From NCBI GenBank assembly GCA_017407375.1, contig JAFQWT010000224.1, positions 1 to 27,015 on the forward strand: a stretch of DNA of 27,015 nucleotides, given 5' to 3'. Under the pieces are notes generated by a model that saw only the letters and a program-made list of their open reading frames with translations, did no database searches and was not told the origin of the DNA. A program made the translations under genes and the position numbers. Origin of the DNA: Clostridia bacterium. Its GTDB lineage: Bacteria > Bacillota > Clostridia > Oscillospirales > CAG-272. Shown here piece by piece: positions 21,135-27,015 of the stretch (position 1 is the stretch's first letter; each line of letters starts with the position of its first letter).

Positions 21135-22433
21135 TTAGACCAGCTTGCGGTTGTCAATGACGTGGACGGCCTTGCCCTCACTGCGGGGCAGGGTGTTCGG
21201 GCCCATCAGCTTGATCTTGGCATTGATGCCAAGCGCCTGCTGAATGACCGTGGCGATCTTCTTCGTCAGCTTTTCAATGCCGCGGACCTCGTCGGTGTAG
21301 TAGCCGGCCTCGACCTCGACCTGGATCTCCAGGGTGTCAAGGTTATTGACGCGGTCAACGATCATCATGTAGTGGGGCGTGACCTCCTGAACGTCCACAA
21401 GGGCGGCCTCCACCTGGCTCGGGAAGACGTTGACGCCGCGGATGATGAGCATATCGTCGCTCCGCCCGCAGAAGCGGGAGATGCGCGCGCTCGTCCGTCC
21501 GCAGGCGCAGGGCTCATGCGTGATGCTCGTCAGGTCCTTCGTGCGGTAGCGGATGAGGGGAATGCCCTCCTTCGTCAGGGTGGTGAACACCAGCTCACCG
21601 ACCTCCCCGTCACGGACGGGCATGAGGGTCTTCGGGTCGATGATCTCGGGGTAGAAGTGGTCCTCGCAAACGTGAAGACCCGCGTGCTCCGCGCAGTCGC
21701 AGGCCACGCCGGGGCCCGTGATCTCGGAAAGCCCGTAGATGTCGTGCGCCGTAATGCCAAGGCGCGCCTCGATCTCATTTCTCATCTTCTCGGTCCAGGG
21801 CTCGGCACCGCACACCGCCGTGCGGAGCTTGATCTTGTCCAGCAGCCCCTCGTCCCGCAGGACCTCGGAGAGGTGGAGAAGGTAAGAGGGCGTGCAGGCA
21901 ATCGCCGTGGCACCAAAGTCCACCATCATCGTGATGAGCTTTTTCGAGTTGCCGGTGCCCATCGGCACGGTCATCGCCCCAAGGTGCTCGGCGCCGTAAT
22001 GCGCCCCAAGGCCCCCCGTGAACAAGCCGTAGCCGTAGGCCACCTGGATAATGTCGTTCTTCGTGATCCCCGCCATCGAAAGGCAGCGGGCCACGCACTC
22101 GCTCCAGGTCTCAATGTCCCCCTTCGTGTAGCCGACCACGGTCGCCTTGCCCGTCGTGCCCGAGGAGGCGTGGATCCGCACGATGTCCTCGCGCTTGGCC
22201 GCAAAAAGGCCGAAGGGATAGGTGTCGCGCAGATCGTTCTTCGTGGTGTAGGGGAGCTTTACGATATCGCGGATATCGTGGATGTCCGCCGGGGAGACGC
22301 CCGCCTCGTCCATGCGGCGGCGGTAGAACTCCACGTTGTCGTAGACGTAGCGGACAAGCTTCACAAGGCGCTCGCTCTGGAGGGCGGTCATGTCCTCCCG
22401 CTTCATGCATTCGCGTGCTTCGTTGTAGATCAT
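21135..22433 (-). CDS. Phenylacetate-CoA ligase family protein (PaaK), copy 1
   Basis: This 432-residue adenylate-forming ligase of the PaaK type has the P-loop SSGTTGKATVVGYT, YGLSEITGPGVA, LVFTTLTKEGIPLIRYRTKDL, and the C-terminal GRSDDMLIIRGVNVFPSQVE. It activates an arylacetate with ATP and CoA, or may run in reverse to conserve energy from arylacetyl-CoA made by IorAB. It follows iorB by 11 bases (GGAG ribosome site). A second family member lies at 24760-26061; the two differ widely, so they probably prefer different acids. Confidence 0.92.
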   Translation of the reverse strand: MIYNEARECMKREDMTALQSERLVKLVRYVYDNVEFYRRRMDEAGVSPADIHDIRDIVKLPYTTKNDLRDTYPFGLFAAKREDIVRIHASSGTTGKATVVGYTKGDIETWSECVARCLSMAGITKNDIIQVAYGYGLFTGGLGAHYGAEHLGAMTVPMGTGNSKKLITMMVDFGATAIACTPSYLLHLSEVLRDEGLLDKIKLRTAVCGAEPWTEKMRNEIEARLGITAHDIYGLSEITGPGVACDCAEHAGLHVCEDHFYPEIIDPKTLMPVRDGEVGELVFTTLTKEGIPLIRYRTKDLTSITHEPCACGRTSARISRFCGRSDDMLIIRGVNVFPSQVEAALVDVQEVTPHYMMIVDRVNNLDTLEIQVEVEAGYYTDEVRGIEKLTKKIATVIQQALGINAKIKLMGPNTLPRSEGKAVHVIDNRKLV

Positions 22434-22444
22434 AGTCGTCTCCT

Positions 22445-23005
22445 TTATGCGCCGTAGCCGGCGTTGAATGCGGCCTCGTTCACCGCCACCGTCTTCGGCG
22501 GCACGGTCTCACGCAGGACCGAAAGCCAGGCGTCCTTCTCAAAGCCGATCTCGCGGGCGGCAAGCCCGAGGACCACCGAGTTCAGAACGCGGCTGTTTCC
22601 GAGGGAGCGTGCCACGGCGCTGCCGTCCACCGTCCTTACGGTATGCTCGGCCGAGAGGGCCTCGAGGATCCCCTCGGGGTATTCCGCCGCGCCGATCACC
22701 ACGGTCATGGGCTCGATGCGGCAGTCATTGACGATAAGGGTGCCGTCCTTTTTCAAAAAGTGCGCGTAGCGGAGCGCCTCCAGGCGCTCAAACGCAATGA
22801 GGACGTCGACCTCCCCCTCCTCGACCACGGGCTCGTAAACGCGCTCCCCGTAGCGGACAAAGGTGACAACGCTGCCACCGCGCTGGGCCATGCCGTGCAC
22901 CTCGGAGAGCTTGACATCAAAGCCCTGGGCAAGGGCGGTCCTTCCAATGATACGGCTGGTGAGCAGGGTGCCCTGCCCGCCAACGCCAACCACCATAATG
23001 TTCAT
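22445..23005 (-). CDS. iorB: Indolepyruvate ferredoxin oxidoreductase, beta subunit
   Basis: This 186-residue gamma-type pyruvate/2-oxoacid oxidoreductase domain begins NIMVVGVGGQGTLLTSRIIG and contains SEVHGMAQRGGSVVTFVRYG. With IorA it oxidises aryl-2-oxoacids (indolepyruvate, phenylpyruvate) to aryl-acetyl-CoA, reducing ferredoxin. The open frame extends upstream to 23191 inside iorA, but ATG 23005 has AAGGAGG five to six bases before it and starts at the conserved domain. It follows iorA by 11 bases. Confidence 0.95.
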   Translation of the reverse strand: MNIMVVGVGGQGTLLTSRIIGRTALAQGFDVKLSEVHGMAQRGGSVVTFVRYGERVYEPVVEEGEVDVLIAFERLEALRYAHFLKKDGTLIVNDCRIEPMTVVIGAAEYPEGILEALSAEHTVRTVDGSAVARSLGNSRVLNSVVLGLAAREIGFEKDAWLSVLRETVPPKTVAVNEAAFNAGYGA

Positions 23006-23016
23006 GCTGTTCCTCC

Positions 23017-24756
23017 TTACCTCGGCCGCTTTTCGATAGCGCCGAATTTGCAGTAGCCCTCGCAAAGGCCGCAGCCGTTGCACATCGCATCGTCGATCCT
23101 CACGGTGCCGTCCGCCGTCTTGGTGATGGCAGGGCAGCCGATGCGCAGGCACGCGCCGCACCTCTTGCACTTCTCGGCGTCGGCCACGCAAACGTTCGGG
23201 AAGGACTGGCCCTTCAGGAGCGCGCAGGGCGCCTCGGCAATGATAACGGTGAGGACGTCGTCCCCCGCGCTCTCACAAAGGGCTGCCTCCAGGGCCGCCG
23301 TGTCAAAGGCAGAGATGCGGAGCACGCGCGGCACGCCGATGGCGCGGCACAGCTCCGAAAGATCGATGGCGTGGGTCTCCTCGCCCTTCAGGGTCTTGCC
23401 CGTGGCCGCATGCTCCTGGTGGCCCGTCATACCCGTGGTGCGGTTATCAAGGATCATCACCGTGGCCGCCGACTTATTGTAGACCATATTGATGAGCGAG
23501 TTCACGCCCGTGTGCAGGAAGGTGGAGTCACCGATCGTTGCCACCCAGCTCCGTATGTACTCCCGTCCCTTGGCCTTCTCCATACCGTGGAGGAGCGAGA
23601 TCGAGGAGCCCATGCACACCGTGGTGTCAATGACCGAGAGGGGGGCCACCGCCCCGAGGGTGTAGCAGCCGATGTCGCCCGCCGCATGCATCTTCAGCTT
23701 CTTCAGGACCGAGAACACGCTGCGGTGCGGGCAGCCCGGGCAAAGGATCGGCGGGCGGGCGGGGGCCGCCGCGGGGGCAAACACCGCCGCATCCTTCCCC
23801 GTCAGCACCTTTTTCAGCATATTGGCGCTGTATTCGCCCTGCTTTGTAAAGAGTTCTTTACCCTTGACCGCGAGGCCCCAGCTCTTGACCTGCTCCTCGA
23901 TCACGGGCTCCAGCTCCTCAAACACGATGACCTCGTCACAGGAGGCGACAAACTCCTCAATGAGCGCGCGCGGCAGGGGGTTGACCATGCCCAGCTTCAG
24001 AACGCTGGCGGTGGGGGCGGCCTCCTTCACGTATTGGTAGGCAACGCCCGAGGTGATAAAGCCAAGCTTCGTGTCGCCCTTCTCCCAGCGGTTGAGGGGA
24101 AGGGAGGAGGCATCCGCCGAGAGGCGGTCCTCGCGCGCCTCCACGACCTTGTGGCGGCCAATGGCGGAGGCGGGCATCATGACGTACTTCTTAACGTCGC
24201 GCTCGTAGACCTTATCGGGCACGTCGCACCGTTTGCCAAGCGTTACGATGCTCTGGGAGTGCGCCAGCTTCGTCGTCGTACGGAAAATGACGGGCGTGTC
24301 GTATTCCTCGGAGATCTCAAAGGCCGTAAGGAGCAGGTCCTTGGCCTCCTGGCTGTCGGACGGCTCAATGACGGGGATGTGGGCGCTGCGGCCGATCATA
24401 CGCGTGTCCTGCTCGTTCTGCGAGGAGGCGATGCCGGGGTCGTCCGCCACCACGATGACAAGACCGCCGTTAACGCCCGTGTAGGCGATGCTGTAAAGGG
24501 GGTCGGAGGCCACGTTCAGGCCCACGTGCTTCATAGCGGCCAGGGCTCGCACGCCGGAGTAGGAGGCACCCGCCGCCACCTCCAGCGCCACCTTCTCGTT
24601 CGGCGCCCATTCGGTGTAGACCTCGGGGTACGTGGCCAAAAATTCGCTGATCTCGGTCGAGGGAGTGCCGGGGTAGGCACTCGATACCTTCACGCCCGCC
24701 TCGTAGGCCCCGCGGGCAATGGCATCGTTACCGAGCATGATCTTCTTTTCACTCAT
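23017..24756 (-). CDS. iorA: Indolepyruvate ferredoxin oxidoreductase, alpha subunit
   Basis: This 579-residue protein has an N-terminal pyrimidine-binding part (GNDAIARGAYEAGVKVSSAYP), a TPP-binding part (CPGCPHRSVF; IGDSTFLHTGVNSL; MILDNRTTGMTGHQEH) and a C-terminal two-cluster ferredoxin domain. The last has CKRCGACLRIGCP and CNGCGLCEGYCKFGA. Together with IorB it converts aromatic 2-oxoacids and CoA to arylacetyl-CoA, CO2 and reduced ferredoxin. AAGGA stands before the ATG, three bases after the paaK copy 2 stop. Length and motifs are complete. Confidence 0.96.
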   Translation of the reverse strand: MSEKKIMLGNDAIARGAYEAGVKVSSAYPGTPSTEISEFLATYPEVYTEWAPNEKVALEVAAGASYSGVRALAAMKHVGLNVASDPLYSIAYTGVNGGLVIVVADDPGIASSQNEQDTRMIGRSAHIPVIEPSDSQEAKDLLLTAFEISEEYDTPVIFRTTTKLAHSQSIVTLGKRCDVPDKVYERDVKKYVMMPASAIGRHKVVEAREDRLSADASSLPLNRWEKGDTKLGFITSGVAYQYVKEAAPTASVLKLGMVNPLPRALIEEFVASCDEVIVFEELEPVIEEQVKSWGLAVKGKELFTKQGEYSANMLKKVLTGKDAAVFAPAAAPARPPILCPGCPHRSVFSVLKKLKMHAAGDIGCYTLGAVAPLSVIDTTVCMGSSISLLHGMEKAKGREYIRSWVATIGDSTFLHTGVNSLINMVYNKSAATVMILDNRTTGMTGHQEHAATGKTLKGEETHAIDLSELCRAIGVPRVLRISAFDTAALEAALCESAGDDVLTVIIAEAPCALLKGQSFPNVCVADAEKCKRCGACLRIGCPAITKTADGTVRIDDAMCNGCGLCEGYCKFGAIEKRPR

Positions 24757-24759
24757 AGC

Positions 24760-26061
24760 TTAATCCTTCTTTCTTAGATCCTTAACGCGCTTGGCCTTGC
24801 CCTCAAACCTCTCCAGGGTGTTCGGGGACTCGAGCTTTACGCGGATACTCAGACCCAGCACGGTCTTCAGCTTGGCCTTCACCGTACGCTCGATCTCCTC
24901 CAGCACACGGAAGGAGTCGGTCACGGTGGCCAGCTCCACGCGCACGGTCATGCGGTCACTGTAGCCCTCGCGTTCAAGGACGATCTCGTAGTGCGGCCCA
25001 AGCTCGGGCACCGACAGCACGATCTCCTCGACCTGACTCGGGAAGAGGCGCACGCCGTTCACCTTCAGCATGTCGTCGCTCCGCCCCTGAAGGTTCTCCA
25101 TACGGCAGGTCGTCCGTCCGCAGCGGCAGGGGGCGTAAAAGAGGCGGGTGAGGTCGCCCGTGCGGTAACGGACCAGGGGCATCGCCTCACGCTTGATACA
25201 GGTAATGACCAGCTCGCCAAGCTCACCCTCGGGCAGCACCTCTCCCGTTTTCGGGTCGATGATCTCGGGGATGAAGAAGTCCTCATTGACGTGCAGGCCG
25301 CCTCCCTCCAGGCACTCGCCCGAGATGCCGGGGCCCATCAGCTCGCTCATGCCGTAGTTGGTCGTAATATTGACGTCACGTCCCCAGGCCAGGCGCATCT
25401 CCTCACGCATCGCATCGGTGAGCAGCTCACTGCCCAGCACCAGCGTCCTGACCGTAAGGTCCCGCGCGGGCTCAAGGCCCAGCCCACGGGCCACCTCGGA
25501 AAGACGCATCGCGTAGGAGGGGGTCGCCACCAGGAGCGTCGTCCCAAAGTCCTTCATGTAAAGCAGCTGCTTTTCCGAGTTGCCGGCGGAGGACGGCACG
25601 ATCGCCGCGCCCACCCGCTCAAGGCCGCGCTGCAGCCCCTCGGCTCCTGTGAACATGCCAAAGCCAAAGCAGATCTGGGCCATGTCCTCGGGCGTGGCAC
25701 CGCCCGCCGAGGCAATGCGCGCCACGCACTCGCTCCAAACGTCAAGGTCGCTCTTTGCAAACACGGTCGGCGTCGGCTTGCCCGTCGTTCCGCTGCTCGA
25801 GTGGACGCGCGCAAACTGCTCGCGCGGCAGGGCGCAAAAGCCAAAGGGGTAGTGCTCGCGCAGGTCCTGCTTTGTGATGAAGGGCAGCTTTTTGAGGTCG
25901 TCAAGCGAGGTGATGTCCGCGGGGGTGAGGCCCGCCGCCTGCATCTTCTCGCGGTAGGGGGCTACCCGCTCGTACACACGGCCGACCGTCTCAAGGAGGC
26001 GCTCCTTTTGAATCGCCCGTAGCTCGGCCCGCGATAGGGTCTCTTGCTTAGAAAAGATCAT
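24760..26061 (-). CDS. Phenylacetate-CoA ligase family protein (PaaK), copy 2
   Basis: This 433-residue PaaK-type ligase has SSGTTGKPTPTVFAKSD, NYGMSELMGPGIS, LVITCIKREAMPLVRYRTGDL and GRSDDMLKVNGVRLFPSQVE. It is the first gene of the minus-strand operon, directly after a consensus promoter. The frame is open back to 26166, but the added part would include the promoter; ATG 26061 with GGGAG six bases before it matches the length of the other PaaK copy and is chosen. It activates or de-activates an aryl acid with CoA; the substrate is not set by the sequence. Confidence 0.92.
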   Translation of the reverse strand: MIFSKQETLSRAELRAIQKERLLETVGRVYERVAPYREKMQAAGLTPADITSLDDLKKLPFITKQDLREHYPFGFCALPREQFARVHSSSGTTGKPTPTVFAKSDLDVWSECVARIASAGGATPEDMAQICFGFGMFTGAEGLQRGLERVGAAIVPSSAGNSEKQLLYMKDFGTTLLVATPSYAMRLSEVARGLGLEPARDLTVRTLVLGSELLTDAMREEMRLAWGRDVNITTNYGMSELMGPGISGECLEGGGLHVNEDFFIPEIIDPKTGEVLPEGELGELVITCIKREAMPLVRYRTGDLTRLFYAPCRCGRTTCRMENLQGRSDDMLKVNGVRLFPSQVEEIVLSVPELGPHYEIVLEREGYSDRMTVRVELATVTDSFRVLEEIERTVKAKLKTVLGLSIRVKLESPNTLERFEGKAKRVKDLRKKD

Positions 26062-26105
26062 AGTGGTCTCCCGATAGCTTTTTTCGGTCGGCCGTTGGCC
26101 CACCG

Positions 26106-26120
26106 TCACCGTTTCGGTGA
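26106..26120. promoter_or_regulatory. Palindrome TCACCG-TTT-CGGTGA in the leader of the PaaK/Ior operon
   Basis: The perfect 6-bp arms lie about 8-22 bases downstream of the predicted transcription start on the minus strand. It may be a repressor operator, or a short leader hairpin. No regulator gene is adjacent. Confidence 0.4.
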
Positions 26121-26134
26121 AGTAACATAAAAGT

Positions 26135-26163
26135 ATTATACACGCGCGCGCGATGTTTGTCAA
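26135..26163 (-). promoter_or_regulatory. Perfect consensus sigma-A promoter of the PaaK/Ior operon
   Basis: On the minus strand TTGACA (26158-26163) and TATAAT (26135-26140) are separated by exactly 17 bases, of which most are a CG alternation. Both hexamers match the consensus fully. The start is expected near 26128, giving a leader of about 65 bases. Confidence 0.88.
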
Positions 26164-26222
26164 CAAAATTCGCGAAGATTCAAGGGAAAACCGAGGGGGA
26201 GCGCACCGCCGCCGAAAGCCGC

Positions 26223-26251
26223 TTGCGCTTTTTCCCGAAATTTGCTATAAT
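26223..26251 (+). promoter_or_regulatory. Promoter of the short-chain dehydrogenase gene
   Basis: TATAAT (26246-26251) with an extended TG (TGCTATAAT) and TTGCGC (26223-26228) at 17 bases. GGAGG at 26261-26265 follows, so the leader is very short (about 15 bases). It is divergent from the consensus promoter on the minus strand. Confidence 0.7.
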
Positions 26252-26272
26252 GTAGAAAAAGGAGGTAGCTGT

Positions 26273-27015
26273 ATGAGATCCTTGCTTGTTACGGGCGCCG
26301 GCGGTGGCATCGGTGCCGCCGTTACCGAGGCCCTGGCCGCGGCGGGCTACCGCGTGTTTGCCCTGGATATCGCCCCCATCCCCGTACGGGAGAACGTGGT
26401 GCCTATCCTTGCTGACCTTACCGACACCGAAAGCATTGAGAGGGCGTTTGCCGCCGTCTCGGCAATGACCGACTGTCTCTTTGCCATCGTCCACGTGGCG
26501 GGCATCTATCGCGCGGGGTCACTGGTCGAGATGAGCGAGGAGACATTCACCCGCGCCTACGACATCAACCTCTTTGGCGGCTTTCGTGTAAACAAAACCT
26601 TCCTTCCTCTCCTAAAAAGAGGCAGCCGTATCATCCTCACCTCCAGTGAGCTTGGCCCCCTTGACCCCTTGCCCTTCACGGGGCTTTACGGCATCACCAA
26701 AAGCGCCGTGGAGAAGTACGCCTACGCCCTCCGCATGGAGCTGCAGCTCCTCGGCATCGACGTGACCGTGCTCCGCCCGGGCGCCGTCCGCACAGGACTT
26801 CTTGACGTCTCCACGCGGGAGCTGGACGCCTTCTGTGAAAGCACAAAGCTGTATGCCTTTTCGGCCCGCCGCTTCCGCACGATCGTTGACCGTGTCGAGG
26901 CGCGCAACGTCTCCCCCGAGCGGGTGGCCCAAAGGGTCGTGCGTACCCTCGCCCGCCGCCGCCCGCCGTACGTTGTCAAGCTGAACCGCAACCCCCTGCT
27001 TTTGCTGCTCTCGGC
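26273..27015 (+). CDS. Short-chain dehydrogenase/reductase, partial (runs off the right edge)
   Basis: The frame from ATG 26273 stays open to the end of the window (247 codons seen). It starts MRSLLVTGAGGGIGAAVTEAL with the TGxxxGIG cofactor motif. Asp32 in FALDIAP suggests NAD(H) preference. The catalytic Ser lies in IILTSSELG and the YxxxK pair in LYGITKSAVEKYA. HVAG stands in place of the usual NNAG. GGAGG is 7 bases before the ATG. SDR enzymes use many substrates (sugars, steroids, ketones), and nothing here narrows it. Confidence 0.9.
   Translation, partial: MRSLLVTGAGGGIGAAVTEALAAAGYRVFALDIAPIPVRENVVPILADLTDTESIERAFAAVSAMTDCLFAIVHVAGIYRAGSLVEMSEETFTRAYDINLFGGFRVNKTFLPLLKRGSRIILTSSELGPLDPLPFTGLYGITKSAVEKYAYALRMELQLLGIDVTVLRPGAVRTGLLDVSTRELDAFCESTKLYAFSARRFRTIVDRVEARNVSPERVAQRVVRTLARRRPPYVVKLNRNPLLLLLS

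Noticed and set aside
26586..26607. A third match to the 22-bp repeat (TGTAAACAAAACCTT)
   Set aside because: It matches only 15 of 22 bases and lies inside the coding sequence of the short-chain dehydrogenase (FRVNKTFLPL), so it is probably chance.

Overview
The window looks like a chromosomal segment of a GC-rich anaerobic Firmicute, probably a gut Clostridia (Oscillospiraceae-like). This is inferred from GGAGG-type ribosome binding sites, strong intrinsic terminators with T-tracts, consensus sigma-A promoters, an IorAB/PaaK operon, a DUF4830 protein and a tiny Cys-rich membrane peptide. No rRNA, tRNA, CRISPR, transposase or phage gene was seen.

Region 1 (about 60-12875, all plus strand) is one long bacterial microcompartment (BMC) operon. 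A sigma-A promoter and a set of inverted repeats precede an RpiR/MurR-type regulator. Then come acetate kinase, a class II (fuculose-1-phosphate type) aldolase, CoA-acylating aldehyde dehydrogenase, a zinc alcohol dehydrogenase, four BMC-H shell genes, PduL phosphotransacylase, a BMC-P pentamer, PduS, PduT (BMC-T), PduU (permuted BMC-H), PduV/EutP GTPase, a ParA-type ATPase, an Ala/Lys/Pro-rich protein with two AT-hooks, and methylglyoxal synthase. A hairpin terminator closes the operon. The aldolase, aldehyde dehydrogenase, alcohol dehydrogenase and PduL each carry a short amphipathic helix of the encapsulation-peptide type. No glycyl-radical enzyme, B12 diol dehydratase or ethanolamine lyase is present, so the signature enzyme is the aldolase. 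The likely chemistry is sugar-1-phosphate to DHAP plus lactaldehyde. Lactaldehyde then goes to lactate (aldehyde dehydrogenase, PduL, AckA, giving ATP) and 1,2-propanediol (alcohol dehydrogenase, recycling NADH). Methylglyoxal synthase could draw on the DHAP by-product. The ParA plus AT-hook pair is the most unusual part: by analogy with McdA/McdB of carboxysomes it may position or segregate the microcompartment on the nucleoid.

Region 2 (about 13000-16175, plus) is an amino-sugar operon: an XRE-type HTH domain fused to a phosphoglucosamine-mutase-like enzyme, a short left-handed-beta-helix acyltransferase of the GlmU C-terminal type, and NagB. It ends at an 18-bp hairpin terminator.

Region 3 (about 16180-16960) holds a 29-residue Cys-rich membrane peptide on the minus strand, divergent from a DUF4830 membrane-anchored protein, and a two-way terminator.

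Region 4 (16974-26165, minus) is an operon driven by a perfect TTGACA-17-TATAAT promoter: PaaK, IorA, IorB, a second PaaK, a double ACT-domain protein, an amidohydrolase, an aminotransferase and a cytoplasmic GH20 beta-hexosaminidase. The first genes suggest aromatic 2-oxoacid/arylacetyl-CoA metabolism. A short-chain dehydrogenase is transcribed divergently and runs off the right edge.
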